From NCBI RefSeq assembly GCF_001905005.1, contig NZ_LWKZ01000025.1, positions 496,001-560,000 on the forward strand: 64,000 nt of DNA, given 5' to 3'. Both the position numbers and the translations under genes were made by a program. Every line of letters starts with the position of its first letter. Positions within the stretch are counted from its first letter, which is position 1. Origin of the DNA: Streptomyces sp. CB02923 (GTDB taxonomy: Bacteria > Actinomycetota > Actinomycetes > Streptomycetales > Streptomycetaceae). Under the pieces are notes generated by a model. That model was not told where the DNA came from and ran no database searches. It saw nothing but the letters and a program-made list of their open reading frames with translations. Positions 26,837 through 35,353 of the stretch are shown one piece after another.

Positions 26837-26909
26837 GCTCACCTAGTCCAACGGTAGAGACACACGGCTTAGACCCGTGGTGATCCCGGTTCGAATCCGG
26901 GGGTGAGTA
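26837..26909 (+). tRNA. Phage tRNA, class I fold, anticodon UAG
   Basis: A 73-nt cloverleaf: acceptor GCTCACC/GGTGAGT (one G-U closing pair), D arm GTC/GAC, anticodon stem CACGG/CCGTG with loop CTTAGAC, five-base variable loop GTGAT, T arm CCCGG-TTCGAAT-CCGGG, discriminator A, no encoded CCA. The loop places U33 before anticodon TAG, which would read the Leu codon CUA. Bacterial tRNA-Leu normally has a long variable arm, so its charging identity is unclear. It is followed 5 bp later by the first copy of the 22-bp palindrome. Confidence 0.85.
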
Positions 26910-26914
26910 CAGAG

Positions 26915-26936
26915 CAGTACCTCACGTGAGGTACTG
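26915..26936. repeat. 22-bp palindrome, copy 1
   Basis: Half-site CAGTACCTCAC followed by its exact reverse complement. It begins 5 bp after the tRNA and ends 46 bp before the HNH start. Confidence 0.95.
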
Positions 26937-26982
26937 GGGGGTGTTCGAGGGTAGGGGGGTCCCCCCGAAGAGGGGGGGTGCC

Positions 26983-27336
26983 ATGCGTACCCGGTGCCTT
27001 GACTGTCGAGACTGGGCTACCCACAAGGGCAGATGCCCGGCGCACCACAAGGCGTACGAGAGTGGCCGGTCGTACCAGTCCCACCGTGCGCGGCGCGAGG
27101 CGATAGCCCGTGGCAACAACGCGGCAGCCATCATGCGCAAGGCTCTGCGCAAGGCTGGCCGTGGAGCGTGCGCGTCATGCGGGCTGGGCTACCTGGCGTC
27201 GGCCATCGACGTGGACCACATCGTTCCCCTGTCGCGTGGCGGTGAGGACGTGGCGAGCAACGTGCAACTCCTGTGCAAGCCATGCCACAAGGCCAAGACG
27301 CGAGTTGACTTCGGCTTCACGGCTCCGCCGTTCTGA
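26983..27336 (+). CDS. HNH endonuclease, terminase-adjacent
   Basis: A 117-residue HNH nuclease. The C-terminal half has the zinc-stabilised HNH core: C63xxC66, D78-H79 (VDHIVPLSRGG), N93 and C98xxC101-H102, with VQLLCKPCHKAKT. HNH proteins placed directly before terminase assist DNA packaging cleavage in many cos-type phages. A second CxxC pair opens the protein (CLDC). ATG 26983 follows a long G-run. No cos sequence is identifiable, though the G/C-only tract at 26950-26980 is a candidate region. Confidence 0.88.
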   Translation: MRTRCLDCRDWATHKGRCPAHHKAYESGRSYQSHRARREAIARGNNAAAIMRKALRKAGRGACASCGLGYLASAIDVDHIVPLSRGGEDVASNVQLLCKPCHKAKTRVDFGFTAPPF

Positions 27337-27529
27337 GGGGGGCGGAAGCGGTTCGGAAGTTCGGCCGGATGGCCCGCTGGCGATCCCGGCCCAAGCTCGA
27401 AACGCGCGCGCTAGGTGTGGCGCCTTTTTTGGGCGCCCCGCCCGTGCGGTTACTGGGCAGGCTCGTATTCGGACCCGCGAGAAAGGCGCCCGCTAAGGGG
27501 TCGATCAGGCCCCGGAAGGTGGTGTCAAC

Positions 27530-27970
27530 GTGTCCCGAAGCAAGAGCGCCGACGTGCGCACCGGCCACGCCAACGCCGCCGCTGAGCCTGCCGCCCCCGT
27601 CGTGTACGAGGGCCGGGCGCCGCGTGTGCCCGCTGGCCTTCGGCGAGTGGGGCGGGAAGTCTGGCGCAACGTCTGGTCTGCCGGTAGCGGAGCTTACTCG
27701 CCGGAGACGGACCGCAACGTCATCTTGCGGTACTGCGAGTTGCATGACCGGCGCGCGGAGCTGCTGGCAGCCGTCGCCAACGACGGACTGATGAGCGTGG
27801 GCTCGACCGGTCAGCCTGCCGTGCATCCGGCCATGCGCTACGTGGAGTCCACCGAGAGAGAGCTACGGGCCATCGAAACCGTCATCGGCTTCACGCCTGA
27901 GTCGCGTATGCGGCTGGGGATCGTGGCTGCTGAGGCGCGCCGTGTCGCTGCCGGACCGGAGGACTTCTAG
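27530..27970 (+). CDS. Terminase small subunit, P27-like
   Basis: A 146-residue protein between HNH and large terminase, with the P27-family layout (APRVPAGLRRVGREVWRNVWS, then SPETDRNVILRYCELHDRRAELL and a late GFTPESRMRLGIV). It would bind packaging initiation DNA and feed it to the large subunit. GTG 27530 is the first start after the gap. The 193 bp between HNH and this gene hold no clear gene and could contain the packaging site. Confidence 0.8.
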   Translation: MSRSKSADVRTGHANAAAEPAAPVVYEGRAPRVPAGLRRVGREVWRNVWSAGSGAYSPETDRNVILRYCELHDRRAELLAAVANDGLMSVGSTGQPAVHPAMRYVESTERELRAIETVIGFTPESRMRLGIVAAEARRVAAGPEDF

Positions 27971-27984
27971 AGCGGGGGTGGCGC

Positions 27985-29538
27985 ATGGACGGACTTGATC
28001 CCGTCATCGCCCGCCACATACCCGCCGACGCGCCGTTCCTCAGTGAGGGCTACCGAGTTGCGAACTGGATTGAGCAGTTCTGCTACCTCACCGGCTCGTT
28101 CGCTGGCCAGCCGTTCCGGCTCCTGGCGTGGCAGCGTGACCTACTCGTTGACGCCTACCGGTTGGAACAGGACGCCTACGGCCGGTGGCGCCGCACGCAC
28201 CGCATGGCCGTGGTGTGCATCGCGAGGAAGAACGGGAAGAGCACCCTTGCCGCCGCGATCATGCTGTACCACCTGATCGCCGACCGGGCGGACGCTCAGC
28301 GGCAGATCATCGCTGCCGCCAACGACCGCAACCAGGCGCGCATGGTGTTCGATGCTGCCAAGCAGATGGTGAACGCGTCGCCAAAGCTCAGCGCTGTATG
28401 CGACGTTCAGCGCGACATCATCCGGTACAAAGACAGCACGTACCGCGTGGTGTCGGCGGACGCCGGACGGCAACAGGGGCTCAACCCTGCCGCCGTATCG
28501 CTGGACGAGTACGCGTTCAGCAAGAGCGCCGATCTGTTCGACGCGCTGACGCTGGGCAGTGCGGCCCGCAACCAGCCTATGACGTGGGTGGTTTCGACGG
28601 CGGGGCCGGACCCGGACGGGCCCTTTGCGCGGCTGTGTGAACAGGGGGAGCGGGTCAACTCCGGTGAGGCCACGGACCCGACGCTGTTCTATCGGTCGTG
28701 GGGCCCGCGCATCGGGGAACAGGTGGATCACCTTGACCCGGACGTGTGGCGCGCGTGCAACCCCTCGTTCGAGATTCTGAACGAGGAGGATTTCCGCGCT
28801 GCCGCTCAGCGGAGCACGGAAGCTAGCTTCCGCATCTACCGCCTGTCTCAGTTCGTCCGTGGCGCCTCTACGTGGCTGCCTCACGGCCTGTGGGACTCCC
28901 TTGCGGTAGACGACACTCTGAAGCCCGGTGACGCCGTTGTGTGCGGCTTTGACGGCTCCTGGAAGGGTGACAGTACGGCGCTTGTTGCCTGCCGCGTGTC
29001 GGACCTTCGGGTGTTCGTGCTGGGGCACTGGGAGGCGCCGCCGGATGACGCGCACTGGCGGGTTCCCATGGCGGACGTGCGGGAGGCTCTGCGTTCCGCA
29101 CTGGAGACGTACACGGTGCGGACCCTCGTGGCCGACCCGTACCGGTGGGAAGAGACGCTAGACAACCTTGAGGCGGAGGGGTGGCCCGTCGAGGCGTTCC
29201 CGACCAACAGTCTCAAGCGCATGGTTCCAGCGACTCAGGTTGTGTACGACGCGTGCCGGGACGGCCGCTTGTCGCACGACGGGGACCCGGCCCTCGCCCG
29301 GCACATCGGCAATGCGGTGCTGCGGGAGGACAGGCACGGGGCGCGCGTCACCAAGGAGCACGCGTCATCGCGCCGGAAGATCGACCTAGCCGTTGCCCTG
29401 ATCCTCGCGGTGCACGGGGCGGTCATGTGGCGGGACGAGAACCCGGGCTTGATTGACGCTCCGGTCCTCGCCACCTGGGAGCAGGACGGCAACGTATTCG
29501 CCTTCGGCGGCAGCGCCGATTTCTTTGACGACTTGTAG
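27985..29538 (+). CDS. Terminase large subunit
   Basis: A 517-residue packaging motor. The ATPase domain has Walker A ARKNGKS (residues 80-86), an RQIIAAANDRNQARMVFDAAK segment, and Walker B VSLDEYAF. The nuclease domain has VCGFDGSWKGDSTALVACR (metal-binding Asp), LVADPYRWEE and the late KIDLAVALILAVHGAVMW motif. It cuts and translocates concatemeric phage DNA into proheads. It starts 14 bp after the small subunit stop and is followed by a palindrome copy. Confidence 0.93.
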   Translation: MDGLDPVIARHIPADAPFLSEGYRVANWIEQFCYLTGSFAGQPFRLLAWQRDLLVDAYRLEQDAYGRWRRTHRMAVVCIARKNGKSTLAAAIMLYHLIADRADAQRQIIAAANDRNQARMVFDAAKQMVNASPKLSAVCDVQRDIIRYKDSTYRVVSADAGRQQGLNPAAVSLDEYAFSKSADLFDALTLGSAARNQPMTWVVSTAGPDPDGPFARLCEQGERVNSGEATDPTLFYRSWGPRIGEQVDHLDPDVWRACNPSFEILNEEDFRAAAQRSTEASFRIYRLSQFVRGASTWLPHGLWDSLAVDDTLKPGDAVVCGFDGSWKGDSTALVACRVSDLRVFVLGHWEAPPDDAHWRVPMADVREALRSALETYTVRTLVADPYRWEETLDNLEAEGWPVEAFPTNSLKRMVPATQVVYDACRDGRLSHDGDPALARHIGNAVLREDRHGARVTKEHASSRRKIDLAVALILAVHGAVMWRDENPGLIDAPVLATWEQDGNVFAFGGSADFFDDL

Positions 29539-29551
29539 CACGACTCAAGGG

Positions 29552-29573
29552 CAGTACCTCACGTGAGGTACTG
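29552..29573. repeat. 22-bp palindrome, copy 2
   Basis: Identical core with flanking GGG...CCC, 13 bp after the large terminase stop and about 30 bp before the portal ATG. Confidence 0.95.
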
Positions 29574-29603
29574 CCCGCGCGAGTCACACGGGGGGTGGCT
29601 CAC

Positions 29604-30962
29604 ATGGGCTTTTGGCGTGCGCTCTTCCGGGGGCATCCCGCAGAGGACGAGAAGCGGGCCCAGTGGGACCCGGCGTCTGATCTCTTTCCGCTGCCCGGCG
29701 TGGTGTCGGCGGCCGGTACGAAGGTGAACGCGAACAGTGCGCTTACGGTCTCCGCCGTTTTCGCGTGCGTGCGTCTGCTGAGCGAGACGATTTGCACGCT
29801 GCCGGTGGCCACCTATTCGCGACGCGGGGGCGTTCGTAAGGGGGTCAAGTCGCCGACGTGGCTTGACTACCCGAACGCGGAGCCGGGCGGTCTGGGCCGT
29901 ATCGACCTTCTCTCTCAGGTGGTGCTGTCCCTGCTGCTGGACGGCAACGCCTACCTTGCCGTGGCGTGGGACGGTCCCAACATCGCCGGGCTTGAGGTGC
30001 TGGACCCGACCCGTATCGATACGCATACGGTCGTGGCGGACGGCAAGCGCCGCAAGGTCTTCTACGTGGCCGACTACGACGATGACGGCAACGAAGTTGC
30101 GTTGGGTTGGTTCACCACGCGGGAGATCCTGCATATCCCCGGCATGATGCTGCCAGGGGAGTTCACTGGTGTCTCGCCGATTGCGTTCGCGCGGGAGTCC
30201 ATTGGGCTCGCCATGGCGGCGCAGACGTACGGTGCGAAGTTCTTCGCCAACGGCGCCATGCCGGGAGCCCTGATCGAAGTGCCGGGCGCCATGTCCGAAG
30301 AGGGGCTAGCGCGGGCGCGGGAGGCGTGGCGGCTGGCCAACTCCGGCGCGGAGAACGCGCATCGGGTCGCGCTGCTGACCGAAGGCGCGAAGTTCTCGAA
30401 GGTGGCACTGAGCCCGGACGAAGCGCAGTTTCTCCAGACCAGGCAGTTTCAGGTACCGGAGATTGCGCGGATATTCGGCGTGCCGCCTCACCTGATTGCC
30501 GACGCGACCAACTCGACTAGTTGGGGCTCTGGTCTCGCGGAGCAGAACCAGGCTTTTGCCATGTTCTCTCTGCGTCCGTGGCTGGAGCGCATCGAAGCGG
30601 GATTCACGCGTCTGCTGTTTGCGGAGACGGCTAACCGTCAGCTCTTTGTGAAGTTCAGCCTTGACGGCATTCAGCGCGGGGCGCCGAGTGAGCGTATGAA
30701 CATGTACTCCATCGGTCTTCAGCAGGGCATCTACAGCATTGACGAAGTGCGCGCGTGGGAAGACCTGGAGCCCCTGCCGGACGGCATGGGGGAGACGCAC
30801 CGTGTGCCCTTGAACCTCTCGGACGTGACCGCCGAGGAGGAGCCGGAAGAGCCTGCCGCCATTGAGCCCCCGCCCGCAGACGAACCCCCGGACGACGGGG
30901 ACGACGAAGAGGGGGAAGAGGCCGATGACGACGGAGACGAGGAGCCTGAGCCGACCGGCTGA
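29604..30962 (+). CDS. HK97-family portal protein
   Basis: A 452-residue portal with family text SAVFACVRLLSETICTLPVATYSR, LLLDGNAYLAVAWDG, ILHIPGMMLPGEFTGVSPIAFARESIGLA and PEIARIFGVPPHLIADATNSTSWGSG. It forms the dodecameric DNA entry ring at one vertex. The last ~45 residues are acidic and Pro-rich and overlap the protease gene by 38 bp in another frame. An in-frame GTG at 29595 is an alternative start; the G-run before it suits ATG 29604 as ribosome-binding site. Confidence 0.92.
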   Translation: MGFWRALFRGHPAEDEKRAQWDPASDLFPLPGVVSAAGTKVNANSALTVSAVFACVRLLSETICTLPVATYSRRGGVRKGVKSPTWLDYPNAEPGGLGRIDLLSQVVLSLLLDGNAYLAVAWDGPNIAGLEVLDPTRIDTHTVVADGKRRKVFYVADYDDDGNEVALGWFTTREILHIPGMMLPGEFTGVSPIAFARESIGLAMAAQTYGAKFFANGAMPGALIEVPGAMSEEGLARAREAWRLANSGAENAHRVALLTEGAKFSKVALSPDEAQFLQTRQFQVPEIARIFGVPPHLIADATNSTSWGSGLAEQNQAFAMFSLRPWLERIEAGFTRLLFAETANRQLFVKFSLDGIQRGAPSERMNMYSIGLQQGIYSIDEVRAWEDLEPLPDGMGETHRVPLNLSDVTAEEEPEEPAAIEPPPADEPPDDGDDEEGEEADDDGDEEPEPTG

Positions 30963-31542
30963 GTTCCGGTCCGAAGGTGACGCGGTGACCATGCGCGGGT
31001 ACGCCTACCGGTTCAACGAACTGAGCCATGACCTAGGCGGCTTCCGGGAACGCGTCATCCCCGGCGCTGGTGCTGATGCGCTTAGAGGCAATGACGTGCT
31101 GGCCACCTTCAATCACGACATGAACAACGTTCTTGGCCGTGCGTCGTCAGGCACGCTGCGGACCGGCGAAGACGGCGAAGGCGGCTGGTACGAGATCGAT
31201 CTACCGAACACCACGGTAGGACGTGACCTCGCCGAACTTCTCAGGCGCGGGGACGTGCGCGGGAGTTCGTTCACGTTCCGCGTGAACGACGGCGGGCAGC
31301 GCGTTCACGACGAACTGGACGAAGAGACCGGGCTCCCTGTTCGGGAGATCACCAGCATGGATGTGCTGGAACTTGGCCCGGTCCTCACCCCGGCGTACCC
31401 GACCACGGACGCGGGCCTCATGCGCTCCATAGCGCGAACTCTAGGAATCGATAAGGGCAGTACCTCACGTGAGGTACTGCCCCCTGTTAACCATCCGGCG
31501 CGTGATCTGTTCCGCGCTCTGTACAAGGGGGGAGTCCAGTAA
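30925..31542 (+). CDS. HK97-family prohead protease carrying a palindrome in its coding sequence
   Basis: A 205-residue serine protease of the U35 type: MRGYAYRFNELSHDLGGFRERVIPGA, catalytic His in LATFNHDMNNVLGRASSGTL, catalytic Ser in GDVRGSSFTFRV, and a closing EITSMDVLELGPVLTPAYPTTDAGL. It matures the capsid by removing the scaffold-like N-terminus of the coat protein. The 22-bp palindrome at 31458-31479 lies inside the frame and codes for GSTSREVLP in the C-terminal tail after the protease fold. Start and stop overlap portal and capsid genes. Confidence 0.9.
   Translation: MTTETRSLSRPAEFRSEGDAVTMRGYAYRFNELSHDLGGFRERVIPGAGADALRGNDVLATFNHDMNNVLGRASSGTLRTGEDGEGGWYEIDLPNTTVGRDLAELLRRGDVRGSSFTFRVNDGGQRVHDELDEETGLPVREITSMDVLELGPVLTPAYPTTDAGLMRSIARTLGIDKGSTSREVLPPVNHPARDLFRALYKGGVQ
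31458..31479. repeat. 22-bp palindrome, copy 3 (inside the protease gene)
   Basis: This is the only copy inside a recognisable coding sequence. It is read as GSTSREVLP near the C-terminus of the protease, about 60 bp before the capsid start. Confidence 0.95.
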
Positions 31543-32720
31543 TGGACGCACAGACTCTCAGCGCGAACTTTGAGGCGCGCGAGAAGGCGCACGCTGAACT
31601 TCGGGCGCTGACCGATGAGCACGCCGGTAAGGACATGGACGCGACGGCGCGTGAGAAGGAAACTCAGCTTCTTGACGTCATTGCCGACTACGACGGTCGC
31701 GTAAAGCGGGGCGTTGAAGCCATCAAGGCAAGCGAGTCCGTGAGCGCGCTCATGGCCGGTGTCAAGGGCACCGGCGACAAGCGTGCGACTCAGGACAAGC
31801 TGGCCGAGGCGGCCGCTCAGCTCCGGTCGCTCAAGCTGCATGAGGCGGCTGTCTTCACGCCGGAGACGCGCGCAGTGGTGGACACCAAAACCGGCCGCGA
31901 CGTGATCCCGCGCACCCTGTACGGTCAGCTTCTCGCTGAGGCCGTAGAGCGTTCGACCGTCATGCGCAACGGCGCGTCGATCCTCACCACGTCCGGCGGT
32001 GAGCCCATTGACTTCACGGTTGTGACCGGTCGTGCGTCGGCGGGCATCGTGGCGGAGAACGCCAACATTCCTGAGTCCACCCCGGCCACTGTTCAGCGGT
32101 CGATCATCTCTTACAAGTACGCCTACGCTTCCGTGGTTTCGACGGAGTTCGTCCAGGACCAGGCGCTCGACCTTGTCAGCTTCCTGGTAGGGGACGCCGG
32201 TCCGGCGCTGGGGCACGGAATGGGTGAGCACTTCCTCACCGGTACGGGTACCAACCAGCCGAAGGGCATTCTGAATGCTGCTCCGGCTGCCGCTTCCACC
32301 TGGGCAGCCGGTGCGAAGGACACGGCCGTTTCCGACGCGCTCATTGATCTCTTCTACGAGCTTCCTTCGTCCTACCGGACCAATGCCGTCTACATCGTTT
32401 CCGATCGGACGGCCGCGCTCATGCGCAAGCTCAAGGACGCCAACGGCCAGTACCTGTGGCAGTCGGCGCTGACGGCCGGTGCACCGGACACCTTCAACGG
32501 CAAGCCGGTCGGAACGGATGTCGCGGTGCCGGACAACAAGGTTCTGTTCGGCGACCTGAGCAAGTACCGGGTCCGTCTGGCCGGGCCGCTCCGTGTTGAG
32601 CGGTCGGTGGATGCGCGGTTCACCACCGATCAGATTGTGTACCGATTCATTCAGCGGGCGGACGGTCTTCTTGTCGATGAGCGTTCCGCGAAGGTTCTGA
32701 CGGTCACGCCGAAGGCGTAA
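31542..32720 (+). CDS. HK97-fold major capsid protein
   Basis: A 392-residue coat protein: a charged helical N-terminal delta domain (residues ~1-95, Lys/Glu-rich with EAREKAHAELRALTDEHAGKDMDATAREKE), then the HK97 core with GIVAENANIPESTPATVQRSIISYKYAYASVVSTEFVQDQ, GTGTNQPKGIL and NAVYIVSDRTAALMRKLKDANGQYLW. The delta domain would be cleaved by the upstream protease during maturation. The start overlaps the protease stop (TAATG). Confidence 0.94.
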   Translation: MDAQTLSANFEAREKAHAELRALTDEHAGKDMDATAREKETQLLDVIADYDGRVKRGVEAIKASESVSALMAGVKGTGDKRATQDKLAEAAAQLRSLKLHEAAVFTPETRAVVDTKTGRDVIPRTLYGQLLAEAVERSTVMRNGASILTTSGGEPIDFTVVTGRASAGIVAENANIPESTPATVQRSIISYKYAYASVVSTEFVQDQALDLVSFLVGDAGPALGHGMGEHFLTGTGTNQPKGILNAAPAAASTWAAGAKDTAVSDALIDLFYELPSSYRTNAVYIVSDRTAALMRKLKDANGQYLWQSALTAGAPDTFNGKPVGTDVAVPDNKVLFGDLSKYRVRLAGPLRVERSVDARFTTDQIVYRFIQRADGLLVDERSAKVLTVTPKA

Positions 32721-32739
32721 CGCGAAGCGGGGGATAGGG

Positions 32740-32761
32740 CAGTACCTCACGTGAGGTACTG
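32740..32761. repeat. 22-bp palindrome, copy 4
   Basis: Identical core flanked by GGG...CCC, 19 bp after the capsid stop and 22 bp before the next start. Confidence 0.95.
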
Positions 32762-32783
32762 CCCTGCCCGTAAGGGGGGGGGC

Positions 32784-33149
32784 ATGTCCTACGCGACCGT
32801 GGAAGACATTCGCGGGCTGGACGGCATGGAAGATGTCTCGCTCTTTCCGAACGAGACCGTGACGGACGCAATCGCCTACGCCATCGAGACCGTTGAGGAT
32901 TACTGCGGCCGGACGTGGCAGGGCACGGACGCACCCCCGGAGACGATCCGCTGGTGCGTGCGCACGCTGGCCCGGCAGTACTGCCTAGACCTTGTGTCCC
33001 GCGTGCCGGACCGGGCCCTACAGCTTCAAAGCGAGTTCGGCTCCATCCAACTCGCTCAGGCGGGCGGGACGTGGCGGCCAACCAGCCTGCCCGAAGTCAA
33101 CGCCCAACTGAACCGGTATCGCGTCCGGTTGCCGTTCATTTTCATCTAG
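32784..33149 (+). CDS. Head-tail connector (gp6-like adaptor)
   Basis: A 121-residue protein directly downstream of the capsid gene. The sequence (MSYATVEDIRGLDGM ... VTDAIAYAIETVEDYCGRTW ... WCVRTLARQYCLDLVSRVPDRALQLQSEFGSIQLAQAG) has the helical layout of HK97 gp6-type adaptors that dock on the portal. A G-run precedes ATG 32784. The assignment rests on position plus helical pattern. Confidence 0.7.
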   Translation: MSYATVEDIRGLDGMEDVSLFPNETVTDAIAYAIETVEDYCGRTWQGTDAPPETIRWCVRTLARQYCLDLVSRVPDRALQLQSEFGSIQLAQAGGTWRPTSLPEVNAQLNRYRVRLPFIFI

Positions 33150-33158
33150 GGGGCAGTT

Positions 33159-33590
33159 GTGGCGCTGGTGCTTGAAGCGAAGGTCGCTCTGTTCGAAGCG
33201 CTCAGGCGTGCCGTTCCGCGCGGGGTGCAATGCACGTTTGCGGAGACAGGCAAGAGCGACCGGCGGCAACAGGTATGGCTGGGGGCCACGGGAGACGAAG
33301 AACTGACCGTGTCGGCCATGCGGCAGGGGCCGCGCAAGCCCATGGCCCTCACGAGCTACGTGGACGTTCACGCGCTGGTCATCACGCCGGGCGACCCGAT
33401 AGGCGCCGAGAGGGCCGTCTACGGCCTTCGTGACGCCATTACGGACGCCTGCCGCTCCGTCGCTCCGGCCAGCGTGCCGGGGCTCCTTGACGTACGGCCG
33501 GAATCCTCCGAGACGGAGACGGCCGAATCGACCGATGGCGCGTACGCCGCGCTCACTGTCCGCGTGAGGATTCGCGGGCGCATCACTTAG
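33159..33590 (+). CDS. Probable tail terminator/completion protein
   Basis: A 143-residue protein between the connector and the tail tube gene, where siphoviruses encode the tail-terminator. It has an alpha/beta-looking pattern (EAKVALFEALRRAVP, ELTVSAMRQGPRKPMALTSYVDVHALVITPGDPIGAERAVYGLRDAITDAC, then a beta-rich C-terminus ending VRVRIRGRIT). No strong named motif is visible, so the role is from position. GTG start. Confidence 0.55.
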   Translation: MALVLEAKVALFEALRRAVPRGVQCTFAETGKSDRRQQVWLGATGDEELTVSAMRQGPRKPMALTSYVDVHALVITPGDPIGAERAVYGLRDAITDACRSVAPASVPGLLDVRPESSETETAESTDGAYAALTVRVRIRGRIT

Positions 33591-33599
33591 GGGGAACGC

Positions 33600-34601
33600 A
33601 TGGCGCTAGACGCTGCCATTGGCATTGGCAAGGAGACGGCGTACGGCGCCGCAGCAACGACCACGCTGGGCTATGAGGGCAAGTCCGATAGCTGGAAGAC
33701 CACGCGCGAGTTCATCGAGTCCGTCGGCTTCCGGGCCGGTATGCAGACGGCCCGCGCCGACCGCCGCAACGTCGTCAACATGGGCGGCGAAGGTGAACTA
33801 GAGATCGACCTCCTGGACGCGGGCGCCGCCGCGCTCTTCTCAGCGTGCTTCGACACGTACGACGGCGGAACTCCCAACACCAGCACTGGGGTTACGGCCC
33901 ATGTGTTCGAGAGTGGGGCGGAGTCGTCGGCCCCCTCGTTCACGGCTCAGATGATCCGGCCGACCACGGACGGCAAGGCGGTTGCCTACCGGCACGTGGG
34001 GTGTGTGGTCACTGAGTGGGAGATGACCGCCGAGGTGGAGAACGCGGTCGCGCTTACGGCCACGTTCGACTTTCAGGACGTGAGCCATTCGGACAAGCCC
34101 GCCGACGCGCTGCCGATCGCTTACCCCAAAGAGGCGTACGTCTACGACTGGACCCGTACGGCTATCTTGCTGACCATCGACGGCAAGCCCGTCACGGTGG
34201 ACGCGAACAAGCTGGAGCTGACCGCTGACAAGGGCATGAAGGTGGACCGCCGCTTTCTGCGCGGCAACGCCCTCAAGGCCCAGCCCGTGCGCTCCGCCAT
34301 GCCGACGTATGAGGGCACGTTGGAGGGCGAGTTCACCAGTGACGCGCTCAAGCTGTACGAAGCGTTTATCGCGGGCAAGGTGGCGTCCCTGGCCATCGAC
34401 TTCGCGGGCGTCCTGCCGGGCGCGTCGATGCGCATTGAGTGCCCGGCGATCCAGTTCACGGGCGACAGTCCCGAAGCGTCCGTTGACGACGTGTCCGTTG
34501 CTGAACTCCCGTTCCGCGTACTGGACCCCGGGGACGGGCGTGCGGCCATGCGACTGACCTACACGGAGCCGACGCCGGGTTTCGTTCCGCCTAAGCCGTA
34601 G
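33600..34601 (+). CDS. Major tail (tube) protein
   Basis: A 333-residue beta-rich protein in the tail tube position. Tube-like features are the N-terminal AIGIGKETAYGAAATTTLGYEGKSDS, a repeated domain pattern, and TAEVENAVALTATFDFQDVSHSDKP. It polymerises into hexameric rings around the tape measure. The TAG stop runs directly into the GGCAG of a palindrome copy. Confidence 0.85.
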   Translation: MALDAAIGIGKETAYGAAATTTLGYEGKSDSWKTTREFIESVGFRAGMQTARADRRNVVNMGGEGELEIDLLDAGAAALFSACFDTYDGGTPNTSTGVTAHVFESGAESSAPSFTAQMIRPTTDGKAVAYRHVGCVVTEWEMTAEVENAVALTATFDFQDVSHSDKPADALPIAYPKEAYVYDWTRTAILLTIDGKPVTVDANKLELTADKGMKVDRRFLRGNALKAQPVRSAMPTYEGTLEGEFTSDALKLYEAFIAGKVASLAIDFAGVLPGASMRIECPAIQFTGDSPEASVDDVSVAELPFRVLDPGDGRAAMRLTYTEPTPGFVPPKP

Positions 34602-34602
34602 G

Positions 34603-34624
34603 CAGTACCTCACGTGAGGTACTG
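34603..34624. repeat. 22-bp palindrome, copy 5
   Basis: It begins one base after the tail-tube stop (TAGGCAG) and ends 16 bp before the next ATG. Confidence 0.95.
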
Positions 34625-34640
34625 CCCTTGAGGGAGTGCC

Positions 34641-35069
34641 ATGGCTAGCTCACGATTCTCGGTCCAGGTTGAAGGGCTCACTCAGCTCAAGAAGACGCTT
34701 CGTCAGCTCAAGGACAAAGACCTTTCCAAGGCGGTCCGCGAGGTGAACAAGCAGGCGGCGGAACTGGTCAAGCCCGACGCGTCGCGCGGTGTGCCGCAGC
34801 ATAGGCGCACGCCGAAGGATGCCAAGAAGTACCGGCCCGGCAAGCTAGCTAAATCGGTCAAAGTCGTGGCGTCGGCCAACGGCGCCTCCATCAAAGCGGG
34901 CACTGCCGCCCGCACCCCTTACGCGGGCGCGATCCACTTCGGCTATCCGAAGCGGCACATCCGCCCCAACAGATTCCTTTACCGGGCCATGGCGCGCAAT
35001 AGCGGCCGGGTTTCCGAGACGTACGAGCGTGAAATTTCCGCCGTCATTAGAGCCAAGCTGGAGAGCTGA
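34641..35069 (+). CDS. HK97 gp10-like minor head-tail/tail protein
   Basis: A 142-residue basic protein: FSVQVEGLTQLKKTLRQLKDKDLSKAVREVNKQAAELVKPDASRGVPQ, then GASIKAGTAARTPYAGAIHFGYPKRHIRPNRFLYRAMA, which is the conserved segment of the HK97 gp10/minor tail family. It is a head-tail completion or tail component. It is followed by the chaperone gene two bases later. Confidence 0.75.
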   Translation: MASSRFSVQVEGLTQLKKTLRQLKDKDLSKAVREVNKQAAELVKPDASRGVPQHRRTPKDAKKYRPGKLAKSVKVVASANGASIKAGTAARTPYAGAIHFGYPKRHIRPNRFLYRAMARNSGRVSETYEREISAVIRAKLES

Positions 35070-35071
35070 TT

Positions 35072-35353
35072 ATGAGTGCCACGAAGAACGCTGACTCTCG
35101 CGACCTGGGCGACGTGCTGTCCCTGGATCTGGACAGCCTGACCATTGACGAGATCGACATTATCGAAGAGATAGTTGACGGCCCGCTGGACATGCTGGCT
35201 AAGCCGGGCGCCCGAAAGGGCCCGATGATTCGCGCTATGGCTGTGGTCATCAAGCGCCGGGAGGACCCGTCTTTTACCGCTGAGGACGCGGGCCGCCTGA
35301 AGATCGAGTTCAAGCAGAAGGCTAAGGCGGACCCTACCGCGCTCAGCGAGTAA
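35072..35353 (+). CDS. Tail assembly chaperone, short form (gpG-like)
   Basis: A 93-residue acidic protein immediately before the tape measure region: LSLDLDSLTIDEIDIIEEIVDGPLDMLAKPGARKGPMIRAMAVVIKRREDPSFTAEDAGRLKIEFKQKAKADPTALSE. Position, size and a second ORF in the -1 frame starting at the stop codon are the hallmarks of the frameshifted gpG/gpGT pair that loads the tape measure protein. Confidence 0.8.
   Translation: MSATKNADSRDLGDVLSLDLDSLTIDEIDIIEEIVDGPLDMLAKPGARKGPMIRAMAVVIKRREDPSFTAEDAGRLKIEFKQKAKADPTALSE

Noticed and set aside
26915..26936. Palindromes as prophage attachment sites
   Set aside because: The true att core is TCCAA within qor, proven by gene reconstruction at both ends; none of the palindromes lies at the boundary.
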